A program made the position numbers and the translations under genes. Source: Bacillota bacterium (GTDB taxonomy: Bacteria; Bacillota; Clostridia; Acetivibrionales; DTU013). Taken from it: DNA of 30,182 nt. The DNA lies in contig JAEYRF010000130.1 of assembly GCA_023409615.1 (NCBI GenBank), forward strand, positions 1-30,182. The letters are read 5' to 3'. Shown one piece after another: positions 7,580 to 16,213 of the stretch (the first letter of the stretch is position 1; each line of letters starts with the position of its first letter). The notes under the pieces are model-generated. The model was not told the origin of the DNA. It saw only the letters and a list, made by a program, of their open reading frames with translations, and did not search any database.

Positions 7580-8902
7580 CTATTTATTCACATCATTGGT
7601 AACATTCAAGGTGGAATTTGCCACTTTCCCGTTCGCCCCTCTGGTCAAAGTATCTACTTCGTTAAAGATAACTACCATTTCAGGAGACGTGTGTTCCTTA
7701 ATATCCTTGATAATTTTCAGTCTGTCAGCCTCGGAGTATTTCTCTCCCTTGACAATATTGACAATGATCTCACCCTGCTTCACCTGTATAAACTGCGCTT
7801 CGCTGACATGGTCATCGAAGTCGAGTGTATCAGTCACAAGGAATAGCGAAATTCTATTCCCTTCCGGTGTTAGGATATATTCCAGGTTTCTGCCCTGAAT
7901 CCTTGATATTTCTCTGAAATTCCGTCCGCAGGAGCATTTATGCTCTCCAAGTGTTATCACATCCCCGGTTCTAAACCTGAGCAGCGGCATGATGTAGTTA
8001 TTCAGATTGGTCCCAACAAGCTCAATACCACGACCGGTATCGATTGTTTCTGTGATAGAATAGTCTTCAATGATATGGTAGGTTCCCTTTTCACATTGTC
8101 CGATGGCCGATACTCTCTCCACCTGGCCATACCAGTCATATATCTTACACATAAATACATCTTCAATAAGCCTTCTCTGCCTGTCTGATATGTTTTCAGA
8201 GGATGTGAACACTGCCTTCAATTGAATTTTCCTGCCGATGCCATGAAAGTACTTTGCCAACAAGTATACCGAAGATGGAAATGCATAAATCGTATTCGCG
8301 CCGAACTCTGTCATTTTCCTATAGTAGCTTTCAGCATTTTCCGGGCTAATGTGGTAAGAGGATAAATACAGTTCTCTGCTCAAAGGATACTCTTTCCAGA
8401 AAGGCGGTGTGTTCTGATCTACGGGTACAATGATATCTCCGCGCAGTATCACCCTGTTTGTTCCATTGCCATCTACAGCCTCTCTGAACCTCCAAAGCAC
8501 AGCATTTTCGAAATTAACTGAGTAATAATCCCTCAGGAACTTTGAAGGTGTTCCTGTCGTACCGCTGGTTTCAGCCGTACTGGTGAAGATCCTTAGCTTA
8601 TTGCGAGCAATCAGTCGATTATAGTTTTTCCGGACTGTCTGTTTATCCAGATACGGGAGCTTGACCAGGTCTTCTTTCGTCCTGATATCCTCAGGTTTTA
8701 GATTCAATCTTTCAAACATTTCCGTATAGTAAGGCACGTTTTTATAGCAATGTTCCACAAGTGCAGAAAGCTTTCTGTTCTGCAGTTCATCAAGCTGCTC
8801 AGTCGAATAGAACTCAGACTCGTTAAGAGTCTTTAGAATTTTCCTGAATGTTCCTCCCTGTCTTAACAGTGAATATAATAATACTCTTGCCTGACTATCC
8901 AT
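7580..8902 (-). CDS. CapK/PaaK-like adenylate-forming enzyme 1
   Basis: It belongs to the phenylacetate-CoA ligase/CapK branch of the ANL superfamily, which activates carboxylates as acyl-adenylates. TAETSGTTGTPSKF (about residues 109-122) is the ATP phosphate-binding loop. DWYGQVERV is the central adenine/acid-side motif, and a CSCG pair near residue 325 resembles the cysteine cluster common in CapK proteins. The C-terminal swivel domain is complete. Homologues are frequent in capsule clusters but their substrate is generally unknown; a plausible role is activating an acyl or amino-acid decoration. The ATG at 8902 follows GAGAGGTG closely. It is paralogous to the gene at 8932, from which it is separated by 29 bases. 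Confidence 0.86.
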   Translation of the reverse strand: MDSQARVLLYSLLRQGGTFRKILKTLNESEFYSTEQLDELQNRKLSALVEHCYKNVPYYTEMFERLNLKPEDIRTKEDLVKLPYLDKQTVRKNYNRLIARNKLRIFTSTAETSGTTGTPSKFLRDYYSVNFENAVLWRFREAVDGNGTNRVILRGDIIVPVDQNTPPFWKEYPLSRELYLSSYHISPENAESYYRKMTEFGANTIYAFPSSVYLLAKYFHGIGRKIQLKAVFTSSENISDRQRRLIEDVFMCKIYDWYGQVERVSAIGQCEKGTYHIIEDYSITETIDTGRGIELVGTNLNNYIMPLLRFRTGDVITLGEHKCSCGRNFREISRIQGRNLEYILTPEGNRISLFLVTDTLDFDDHVSEAQFIQVKQGEIIVNIVKGEKYSEADRLKIIKDIKEHTSPEMVVIFNEVDTLTRGANGKVANSTLNVTNDVNK

Positions 8903-8931
8903 ATTGCACCTCTCAATCTGCGGTAAAACAA

Positions 8932-10149
8932 TTAATGCTGTAATACGCCTTCATTGATGACATATCTGAATTTTCCTCCGGCATCCCGTTCGATCTTATC
9001 TACATATTCAAGTGTACAAAGCTCCCAGGGGATTATGCCGGATATATTGTCGATCAGCACTCTCTCATTTTCACCATCAAATTTTTCATCCCGTACGACC
9101 CGGATGATGATTCGTTTATCTTTTTTCTGAATGACCTGAGCCTCCAGTACATTTTCTAGACCTTTGAACAAAAATGCCAGAGGCGACTCTGAAAGTCTGC
9201 GGCCGGGCAGTTCAATATATCCGCCGCTTCTTCCGTGGATCTTCAAGATATTCGTTCCCTTGTCCCCGCATAAACACGGCTCTTGTGATATCTCGGCCAA
9301 GTCGTGCATGTTATATCTGACTAGCGGCATGATCTTGTTATGTAATGTTGTTCCTACAATTTCAAATGTGTTGTCCTTAAAGGGCAAGTATTCCATATGT
9401 GAATAGCCCTCCAACTCATGATAATGCCCGGCCTCGCACATTACCAGCGCCGCAACCCGCTCTGCCTGTCCATACCAGTCCTTTACCCTACATTGAAAAG
9501 CATTTCCGATGGTGTTCCTATAGTGTTCAACAAGAACCTCGGAAGAGAGCGCCACAACATCAAATATTAAATTCTCATTATTTCTCAGACAGTAATCTGC
9601 CAGAGCATATGCAGAAGACGGGTATGCCCAGAGGCTCTTTCTCCCCCTGATGGTCTTGAGCTTTTCAACCAGTTTTTTCAGTGAATTATCATTGATGTGA
9701 TAAGAAGAAACCAGCATTTCACCAATCAGCGGAACGGTTCTGTATATTTTATCCGACTGATGATCGTGACCAAATAGCTTCTCTCCCCTGAATATAACCC
9801 GGTATGTTCCTCCCCAGTTGAAATACTTATCTTGAAAATATTGCTCCGCCGCCATTGAAAGGATATCACGATAATACTTACCGGGTGTTCCTGTGGTTCC
9901 GCTGGTCATCCCGATGTTTTTGATCCTGATTTTTTTATTGATAAAACGGCCGAAATTGTTCCGTATAACCATTTTGTCAATATAGGGATACTTCTCAAGC
10001 GAATCACCTAAATCCCTGTAAAAATCAATATTCTCTGAACAGTAGGAAAGCACCTTATTTAGTTTCTTCCTCTCAGGCTTGTAAAACAGCATAATCAAAC
10101 TAAATATCTTTCTGATTAAAAAGCTCTTATATTTTTTGTAATAGAACAT
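8932..10149 (-). CDS. CapK/PaaK-like adenylate-forming enzyme 2
   Basis: This is a second member of the same family. GMTSGTTGTPGKYYRD (about residues 79-94) is the ATP loop, DWYGQAERVAALV the central motif, and CLCGDKGTNI (about 289-298) the cysteine pair. Shared blocks with its neighbour (SGTTGTP, AYPSSAYALA/AFPSSVYLLA, SSYHI, HNKIMPLVRY/NNYIMPLLRF) show tandem duplication followed by wide divergence. Two starts are possible: GTG 10158, which overlaps the upstream TGA as GTGA, or ATG 10149 with GAGGGG 8 bases upstream; I prefer the ATG. Either is consistent with translational coupling to the preceding GT4. The substrate is unknown; two copies could act on different acyl groups. Confidence 0.85.
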   Translation of the reverse strand: MFYYKKYKSFLIRKIFSLIMLFYKPERKKLNKVLSYCSENIDFYRDLGDSLEKYPYIDKMVIRNNFGRFINKKIRIKNIGMTSGTTGTPGKYYRDILSMAAEQYFQDKYFNWGGTYRVIFRGEKLFGHDHQSDKIYRTVPLIGEMLVSSYHINDNSLKKLVEKLKTIRGRKSLWAYPSSAYALADYCLRNNENLIFDVVALSSEVLVEHYRNTIGNAFQCRVKDWYGQAERVAALVMCEAGHYHELEGYSHMEYLPFKDNTFEIVGTTLHNKIMPLVRYNMHDLAEISQEPCLCGDKGTNILKIHGRSGGYIELPGRRLSESPLAFLFKGLENVLEAQVIQKKDKRIIIRVVRDEKFDGENERVLIDNISGIIPWELCTLEYVDKIERDAGGKFRYVINEGVLQH

Positions 10150-10154
10150 ATCTA

Positions 10155-11282
10155 TCACCCCTCAGCTGTTACTGTGTTGCTCCGATCATTGAGCAGTCCA
10201 ACATATTTGTTGACCATGCCGGTTGTATGAAACAGTCTCTTTGCTCTTTCAAAAGATTTTCTGCCCATTTCCTCAAAAAGTTCTCCATCGACAATTTTGC
10301 TGATAGCTTCCACCAATTGCGCTACATTGCCCGCCTCGTAAAGAAAACCGTTCTGTCCGTCCTCAACCAGTTCAGCCGCTCCCCCGATATTTGACATTAC
10401 GATAGGTTTTACCATTGCCATGCTTTCAATGATGGCAATAGAGAGTGTTTCAACCGCTGTAGAGGTCAAGGCGGAAATATCAACACAGCTCAGGGCTGGT
10501 CGAATGTCCTGCATAAATCCGGTAATCACAACATGGCTCTCCACACCTTTTTCCAAAATTATATTCTCGAGATATTTCCTCTGGACCCCATCGCCAATAA
10601 AGAGAAGTTTAACGGGATACCCCCGTGACCTGAGGGATACCAGAGCTTCAATCAAGTCTTCATGCTTCTTTTCCGGCCGCAGGTTAGCGCTTACTCCCAC
10701 GACCACATCACTGGGCTCAAATCCATAGCTTTCCCTAAGTGCAGCAGTGTCCGCACTGAATCCTTCAAACCTGCTCATATCGATACCATTGTGGATCACC
10801 ACCGCATTTTCTGACCTTATCCTATACTTTCTGATCCAGTGCTCCATCTGATTGGCACTGACAAACACTACATGATCCATGCGCCTGATAGCCGGCATAT
10901 AGTACATGTTCTGCAGCGCATCCACAAAGCCCTTGTGCAGTGTCGTATGCTGAATATTGACCATTTTGAATCTGCGGCCTGTAAACAGGCTTGCAAGGTA
11001 TCCATACATAGCCGGATAAGAATTGACCATGATAAAACTCTCAGGTTTAAATTCCCGCAGCAGAACCACAAGCTTCTTGAGAACCTTTGGATCAGCATAG
11101 TACTTCTTCCCGAGCACAACGATCCTGACCCCGGGCGCTGCCCTTTCCCGGATGGACAGATCAGCATCCATTGTTATGAGCAGAACCTCATCTCCTAAGG
11201 CTGAAAGGTTATTTGCCAGTTCAACTGTCTGTACCTCAGCCCCTCCAAACCGGAGGTTACTGATGAGTATAGCCGTTTTCAT
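10155..11282 (-). CDS. GT4 glycosyltransferase C
   Basis: This is a predicted GT-B enzyme of repeat-unit assembly. It begins MKTAILISNLRFGGAEVQTV, with the FGGAE loop typical of GT4 and GT1 acceptor domains. VVIHNGIDMSRF and VGVSANLRPEKKHEDLI mark the domain border, and TLSIAIIESMAMVKPIVMS (about 275-293) is the EX7E-type donor site with the usual first acidic residue at VET. The start is placed at the ATG at 11282, because a frame open for 25 more codons upstream lies inside the polymerase gene and the GGGGGCGGA ribosome site is right before this ATG. It starts 2 bases after the polymerase stop. Specificity cannot be read. Confidence 0.9.
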   Translation of the reverse strand: MKTAILISNLRFGGAEVQTVELANNLSALGDEVLLITMDADLSIRERAAPGVRIVVLGKKYYADPKVLKKLVVLLREFKPESFIMVNSYPAMYGYLASLFTGRRFKMVNIQHTTLHKGFVDALQNMYYMPAIRRMDHVVFVSANQMEHWIRKYRIRSENAVVIHNGIDMSRFEGFSADTAALRESYGFEPSDVVVGVSANLRPEKKHEDLIEALVSLRSRGYPVKLLFIGDGVQRKYLENIILEKGVESHVVITGFMQDIRPALSCVDISALTSTAVETLSIAIIESMAMVKPIVMSNIGGAAELVEDGQNGFLYEAGNVAQLVEAISKIVDGELFEEMGRKSFERAKRLFHTTGMVNKYVGLLNDRSNTVTAEG

Positions 11283-11284
11283 CT

Positions 11285-12694
11285 TTATCCGCCCCCTTTT
11301 ATGCCTTTGGACCGGTATAGATACACTATTGATGTCCCGATTCCAAGATTGATCCACAAAAAAGCATTTGTCAGTGCAGGAAAGAAAAAACTGTCCGTCA
11401 CACCTCTGATCAGGAATGCGACAATTGATATCTCAATCCCTATCATAATATCCAGGTGTAATTGTTCCCCGATATATTTATGCGTTGAGATGAACTTTTT
11501 CAGGAAATGAAAGAAACTGACCAGAAAAAACACGAGTCCTATCAGGCCTGCATCCAACAGCGTATCCAAATACATGCTGTGTGCATGTCCAACCTGGAGA
11601 ATTGCCCCGTTCTTAAAGACTGTCGTTCCCATTACAGCGTATCGGCCAATACCAATAAGGAGTTTCACCGGCTGATTCAGAAATTCTTCGAGCAGTGGGA
11701 TCCATATCTGATCAACTCTGCCCGCCGATATTGCACTTACATCATTGTTGGCAAAACCAGTCAGCGCTCTTTCAATAATGGTCTGAGGAATAAGCAGCAA
11801 TGAAACCAGTCCGGCAGCACCTACCCACGGCAGCATCTTTGTCCTGCGGGAAAGCAGGAAAAAAGAAAAAGTGCACAATATAATGACCAGATACGCACTT
11901 CTGGAATAAATGATGCCGACGGCTATCAGGGACAAGATTACTCCACCACCCCACAGCCAGCTTTTACGGCTGACCGCATATGCTAAAATGACAGGATATA
12001 CAGCGATATAGAAATCCGCCAGGTTATTGCTGTGCATGCCCAACACTTTGGCAAAGCCTATCCGCACCGATTCAAAGTTCAGTTTGTTCGGTGTAAAGAA
12101 AGCATACAAGATCAGTAAGACAATCGAAAGAAGTACTATGGAGAGCATTATACTGACGACAATCTTCTCAATCTCATCCCTGCTCCGGACGAATATGCTG
12201 ATCAGAATAAACGGCAGGAAAACCAGCAGCGGTTTGACAAGATTGGAGAGTAAATACTTCATCAGACTGTACTCATCGCTCCAGATCATATTATAGGTTT
12301 CTCCAATATAGGAAACGGACCGGAATACGGCAGTCATGAAGATAATCAGAAGTCCGGCGATAAAAAGTTTATCATCCCCCGTCAGCTTCGATGGTTTTTT
12401 CCCGAGCATCAGAAACCCGACAGCAGATATAGCAAGTAGATTGGCAAGCTTCATGCCGGGAATGCCTGCTAATGTCGTATCCAGTATCTGTGTGGCGGAG
12501 AAGGGCGTAGCAAGAATAAGGAAAATGATACTGTATACAGGCTTTTGCGACAGAAACAGAATCAGGGCAAAAACAAGGGCAATTCCCAGGGATATCAGTG
12601 GATCCACAAAATTTACGACAGAAAGAAATGTGGCCACTGCCAGCGACAAGAGAAGCATAAGTTTTGAAGAGGTTCTCGACTCTGAAGATTCCAT
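11285..12694 (-). CDS. O-antigen ligase/polymerase-like membrane protein (Wzy candidate)
   Basis: This 469-residue protein is almost entirely hydrophobic segments, about ten to twelve helices, with one larger extracellular loop. The Wzy_C/O-antigen-ligase signature GHAHSMYLDTLLDAGLIGLV is at about residues 368-387, with the His common to this family, and IGRYAVMG precedes it. In a cluster with a flippase and a chain-length regulator it is the obvious polymerase, joining repeat units on the outer face of the membrane. The ATG directly abuts the previous gene's TAG (zero bases apart), and a run of seven G in that gene's last codons serves as the ribosome site, so the two are probably coupled. 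Ligase function cannot be excluded from sequence alone. Confidence 0.88.
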   Translation of the reverse strand: MESSESRTSSKLMLLLSLAVATFLSVVNFVDPLISLGIALVFALILFLSQKPVYSIIFLILATPFSATQILDTTLAGIPGMKLANLLAISAVGFLMLGKKPSKLTGDDKLFIAGLLIIFMTAVFRSVSYIGETYNMIWSDEYSLMKYLLSNLVKPLLVFLPFILISIFVRSRDEIEKIVVSIMLSIVLLSIVLLILYAFFTPNKLNFESVRIGFAKVLGMHSNNLADFYIAVYPVILAYAVSRKSWLWGGGVILSLIAVGIIYSRSAYLVIILCTFSFFLLSRRTKMLPWVGAAGLVSLLLIPQTIIERALTGFANNDVSAISAGRVDQIWIPLLEEFLNQPVKLLIGIGRYAVMGTTVFKNGAILQVGHAHSMYLDTLLDAGLIGLVFFLVSFFHFLKKFISTHKYIGEQLHLDIMIGIEISIVAFLIRGVTDSFFFPALTNAFLWINLGIGTSIVYLYRSKGIKGGG

Positions 12695-13876
12695 CTACGA
12701 TCCCCCCCTTCCGTCAATCTCTCCTGATACAGGTTCATGTTCGGCAGGTTTTGGATCAGATTGGGCTGATATCAGCTTTTGAATGATTTCCTCGTAAACC
12801 GGTGCAATTCTGGCAATATCATGATTGCATTTCACATATTCTAAAGCGTTCGCGCCAAGAATCCTCATTTTGTCCGGCGTGTAATCCCTTATAAACTGCA
12901 CCGCATTATCCAACTCGTCCCTGCAGAAATGCCCAAGCTGATTTGTGCCAATAAAATCATCAGGATTGACATTAAATGATAATATTGGCGTCTTGCCAAG
13001 GCAGGCCTGTACAAAGGCATTTGGAAAGCCCTCATATTCAGAGGTATTCACAAAAAGCTTCGCCGAGTCATAATAGGGCTGTATCTGTGCAAATGGAACA
13101 TAATCGATAAATTGCAGATTTTCAAGCTGCTCGGCCTCTTTCCTGATTGCGCTCTGCAGCTCATTTTCTCCAGGCATGATCATGATGAACCGTTCCGACG
13201 GCAGGCGCTTCGCCAACTCAATAAGCAGCTCAGGCCGCTTCCAGCTTTGCGCTCTTGCAACCCATAAAATGGTCTTCTTGTCTTCATAGGAAATTTCTTC
13301 ATTAACATAAAATCCATTTTTTATGACCTGACTGTCGATGCCCAGCTTGCTGTCGAGCAGATCCCTCTGGATATCTGTCTGGCTTACAACCGCATCTGCT
13401 CTGCTGATTCCATACTTGTACAACCGGTGATATAAAAAGCCTTTACTCTTCGCATCGTTCAGATCAGTATCCAGGTCATGTGCAAGGCGAAATATAGTTT
13501 TCACACCCTTCAGTCTGCCCGGGATCAATGCAACCCAGCCCAACATTTCATTGTAGGCTTCAATAAAACAGATGTCAGCATCCATCTTCAGTGTTTCAAA
13601 AATAATGTTCCAGTGCCTTAAGAACTTTGCCCGGGTACCTGTATAGGATTCCAGATTCATATATTTGAATTTTCGCACCTTTATTTTTCCATACTGCTCT
13701 TCATGTTTCTGTCCGAAATCCCCAACATAAAAGGTGACATCATACCTGTCATTTTCCGCGAGCTTTGCGGCAAGATTGAACGCATCAATTTCCGCTCCGC
13801 CAAAAACTACATTTGCCTTTGCGTTAAATAAAGGATATGCCAAAAAAGATATAAAGCTTATTCTAATCCTGTCCAT
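12695..13876 (-). CDS. GT4 glycosyltransferase D
   Basis: This is a predicted GT-B glycosyltransferase. An FGGAEIDAFNLA acceptor loop is near residue 25, KTILWVARAQSWKRPELLIEL opens the donor domain, and YEGFPNAFVQACLGKTPILS lies at about residues 276-295. In the last motif the second acidic residue of EX7E is Gln, a variant I have seen in this branch. The last 20 residues (PKPAEHEPVSGEIDGRGGS) form a polar tail not needed for the fold and carry the next gene's ribosome site in their codons. It lies between the flippase (46 bases upstream) and the polymerase. The ATG at 13876 has GGCGGTGA upstream. Sugar specificity is unknown. Confidence 0.88.
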   Translation of the reverse strand: MDRIRISFISFLAYPLFNAKANVVFGGAEIDAFNLAAKLAENDRYDVTFYVGDFGQKHEEQYGKIKVRKFKYMNLESYTGTRAKFLRHWNIIFETLKMDADICFIEAYNEMLGWVALIPGRLKGVKTIFRLAHDLDTDLNDAKSKGFLYHRLYKYGISRADAVVSQTDIQRDLLDSKLGIDSQVIKNGFYVNEEISYEDKKTILWVARAQSWKRPELLIELAKRLPSERFIMIMPGENELQSAIRKEAEQLENLQFIDYVPFAQIQPYYDSAKLFVNTSEYEGFPNAFVQACLGKTPILSFNVNPDDFIGTNQLGHFCRDELDNAVQFIRDYTPDKMRILGANALEYVKCNHDIARIAPVYEEIIQKLISAQSDPKPAEHEPVSGEIDGRGGS

Positions 13877-13922
13877 ATACTCACCGCCAATTACTCTTAT
13901 GAATTCTTACATTTACCACCAT

Positions 13923-15500
13923 TCATCTGCCAGGTACCAACTTTCTAAACCATTTACTTTTCAGAATATATTTCATACCCTTCTGAATCACATCCCTATT
14001 GATGCCGGTACCATAACCGATTGCCATATTCAACGCAATGAATGCTGCACAAACCCATGCGATATGAAAAAACTTTTGTAAAAAGCTCCCATCAGCGCTT
14101 CCTTTGATACCTAAAGCATAAAACACCGCAGCAATCCCCAGGTTTAGCACAATGTTCAAAATAAAGCTGTTGATGATCTGCTTCCGGTCAATAAATCCAA
14201 ACTGACTCTTCAGCAGGAAATACAGCACCAGAAAAATGTATATATAGTCAGCTGCAAGTCCGCCGATCGGGTACCCCCTGTATCCAAAGAAATGTATCAC
14301 CGGCCATAGTATCAGAATATCTACAATGCTCTGGACCGTCTGCCACCAGAAGGAGATTCGCTGGATCTGCTTTGCAATAATAAGTCTTACTACGAAGCTG
14401 TTTATAAACCCATAAGGTAATGAGAGAATGAAAAAACGGAGAAAAAAAGCTGTCGGTGCAACAGATTCACGGGTAAACTCCCCCCTCTCAAATAGAAGCG
14501 AGATAATGCCCTCCGCATTCAATGCAATCATAAAACTAAAGGGTATAATCAAAAAAATCCCCGTTTTCAAATAATTGATAAAGGTTTTATTCAGCTTCTT
14601 CAGTTCCTTTTTTGCATAGAGCTCTATGATATTCATACCTACTACGGTTGCGATCTGGCCGACAATTACCATGGTAAATACAGTGCTGATTTTCTGTCCA
14701 TAGTCCATTGCCGAAAACACTCCGCTGCTGAAGCCCGACATCAGATACATAACAACAAAACCACTCAAAAAGGTTGTCATGAACCCCCCGATAACATACC
14801 CGATATTACACTTGATTTCACTACTCAGGGAATAGGGCTTGAAGGAGGGTTTGCACTTAAGGACAAAGAACAGCATGAAGTTCAGCAGCAGGAACTGTGC
14901 CAGGTTTCCGATCAACACACCCATGGCAAGGCTTGAGACAGAAAACACATCCCTTAACAGTAAAACAAATACGATAATAATGATATTTTTCAACATGTCC
15001 AGAAACATCGGGAGCGTGAAATACCGGTAGGATGTGAATATATCAAGGATAAAGGTGTTTGCAATAATTAATACAAAGGTTGGGATAATGAACTGAAGAA
15101 TACTCAAGTTACTTACGATATCCGCCATACTGAACTTTGAGATCAATCCAAGGATCTTCTCCGGCATAATCATGAGGATCGCAGTCACTACCGTGCCGAT
15201 CGCAATATACACTAGATAGATAAAGGTGATAAATTTTTTCGAGTCCTCTTCTGATTCATTGGTTCTGATATAAATAGCGTTAGGTACAATTACCTGCTGG
15301 TTGACCGCGCTTAAGAGAGTAGAGAGCAAAATCACCATGGAAAGCATATATAGGAGGATATCAGTACTGGTCTGTGTCCCGAAGGCATAAGAAGCAACAA
15401 GCGATTGGGCAAAGTTGAACACCTTAGCAAACATGCTTAAGGACATGGACAGAATAATCGCCTTATTTGTATTCTCAGCCTTCAGAAGTATCATTTTCAT
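13923..15500 (-). CDS. MurJ/MviN-family polysaccharide flippase (Wzx role)
   Basis: This is an integral membrane protein of 525 residues with about 14 helices. It belongs to the MOP superfamily, MurJ branch: an NQQVIVPNAIYI segment after helix 2 and ISLLFERGEFTRESV followed by FFLRFFILSLPYGF, the typical motif before helix 9. It should flip lipid-linked oligosaccharide across the cytoplasmic membrane. Because it sits inside a polysaccharide operon, I read it as the dedicated Wzx-type flippase rather than the housekeeping lipid II flippase. The ATG at 15500 is preceded by GGAGG 8 bases away and overlaps the acetyltransferase stop by four bases (ATGA), a coupling arrangement. Confidence 0.87.
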   Translation of the reverse strand: MKMILLKAENTNKAIILSMSLSMFAKVFNFAQSLVASYAFGTQTSTDILLYMLSMVILLSTLLSAVNQQVIVPNAIYIRTNESEEDSKKFITFIYLVYIAIGTVVTAILMIMPEKILGLISKFSMADIVSNLSILQFIIPTFVLIIANTFILDIFTSYRYFTLPMFLDMLKNIIIIVFVLLLRDVFSVSSLAMGVLIGNLAQFLLLNFMLFFVLKCKPSFKPYSLSSEIKCNIGYVIGGFMTTFLSGFVVMYLMSGFSSGVFSAMDYGQKISTVFTMVIVGQIATVVGMNIIELYAKKELKKLNKTFINYLKTGIFLIIPFSFMIALNAEGIISLLFERGEFTRESVAPTAFFLRFFILSLPYGFINSFVVRLIIAKQIQRISFWWQTVQSIVDILILWPVIHFFGYRGYPIGGLAADYIYIFLVLYFLLKSQFGFIDRKQIINSFILNIVLNLGIAAVFYALGIKGSADGSFLQKFFHIAWVCAAFIALNMAIGYGTGINRDVIQKGMKYILKSKWFRKLVPGR

Positions 15501-15937
15501 AAGTAATCCTCCAGCCTGACGCCCGTCTTAATGATTCTTGCAGGCACACCGGCAGCGACACTGCCCTCGGGAACATCCTTTATAACAACACTGTTCGCCC
15601 CAATGATTGCGTTGTCGCCAATCCTCACATTGCCCAGCACTCTAGCTCCGGAGGCAATGTAAACCTTGTTTCCGATCACAGGTACATCCTCTATCTTGGA
15701 ACGGCCGCCGATTGTAATACCCTGTCCTAAGACACAGTTGTCGCCAATGACAGCCCTTGCATGTATCACTACACCTATCCCGCCATAGGAACAGTAAGTC
15801 CCCTTACCGATCTTTGCAGTATATGGTACAATACTGTTGAATAACAGAAACTGAATATTGTAGATCAGCCGTGGCAGTAAAGGTATCCTTTTTCTATATA
15901 AAAAGCTTGCAAGCCTGTAAAAATTAATCACATTCAT
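15497..15937 (-). CDS. Serine-acetyltransferase-like hexapeptide acyltransferase
   Basis: This is the first gene of the long minus-strand operon. After a short hydrophobic N terminus (RLASFLYRKRIPLLPRLIY) it has left-handed beta-helix repeats: KIGKGTYCSYGGIGVVIHA, AVIGDNCVLGQGITIGG, VIGNKVYIASGARVLGNVRIGDNAIIGANSVV. It ends in PEGSVAAGVPARIIK, the standard CysE-like close. The VIHA histidine fits the catalytic position of the family. It probably O- or N-acetylates a sugar of the repeat unit. At 146 aa it lacks the N-terminal domain of true serine acetyltransferases, as polysaccharide-linked members do. The frame is open 26 codons upstream, but the ATG at 15937 with AGGTGA 6 bases before it is the better start. 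Confidence 0.88.
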   Translation of the reverse strand: MNVINFYRLASFLYRKRIPLLPRLIYNIQFLLFNSIVPYTAKIGKGTYCSYGGIGVVIHARAVIGDNCVLGQGITIGGRSKIEDVPVIGNKVYIASGARVLGNVRIGDNAIIGANSVVIKDVPEGSVAAGVPARIIKTGVRLEDYL

Positions 15938-15979
15938 CACTATCACCTCATTGTCTTGTAAATACCCAAGTACCAACCA

Positions 15980-16018
15980 CTTGTAACAAGAGCACATGAC
16001 AAAATGTGAGATCACATT
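15980..16018. promoter_or_regulatory. Two neighbouring palindromes upstream of the minus-strand operon
   Basis: AATGTGA-GA-TCACATT (16003-16018) has seven perfect base pairs per arm. CTTGT-A-ACAAG (15980-15990) has five. Both lie in the leader of the acetyltransferase gene, between the candidate promoters and its start. They look like operator sites for a dimeric regulator. The TGTGA/TCACA half sites recall CRP, but the 2-base spacer is not that of CRP sites. Confidence 0.45.
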
Positions 16019-16065
16019 AAATGAAATAGGACCAGTGTACTATATAAATGGGCCCTGTGTAATTA

Positions 16066-16094
16066 TTGACAGTAGATGCATATTATCGTATTAT
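16066..16094 (+). promoter_or_regulatory. SigA-type promoter for the secreted DUF4832 protein
   Basis: TTGACA (16066-16071), 17 bases, then TATTAT (16089-16094) is close to consensus in both boxes and in spacing. Transcription should start near 16101, giving a leader of about 110 bases before the ATG at 16214. Confidence 0.7.
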
Positions 16095-16107
16095 TTACAT
16101 ATAACAA
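16080..16107 (-). promoter_or_regulatory. Candidate divergent promoter for the long minus-strand operon
   Basis: On the minus strand, TTGTTA (16107-16102), 16 bases, then TAATAT (16085-16080) overlaps the plus-strand promoter. If used, the two transcription units compete for polymerase at one site. The boxes are only a moderate match, so this is tentative. Confidence 0.35.
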
Positions 16108-16213
16108 TATAGCTGGTGGCCTTGACTCTTCTTAACACTTAACAATCCTGACATACCGGTCCAGTCGCCAAGATAGTAAAAACCAACTCAAAAAAAGGAG
16201 AGAAAAAAATTCC

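Noticed and set aside
13923..15500. Housekeeping MurJ lipid II flippase
   Set aside because: The sequence family fits MurJ, but its place inside the polysaccharide operon, overlapping the acetyltransferase, makes a dedicated flippase more likely.
16003..16018. CRP-type binding site
   Set aside because: TGTGA and TCACA half sites are present, but the spacer is 2 bases instead of 6, and CRP itself is not expected in this group. Kept only as a generic palindrome.
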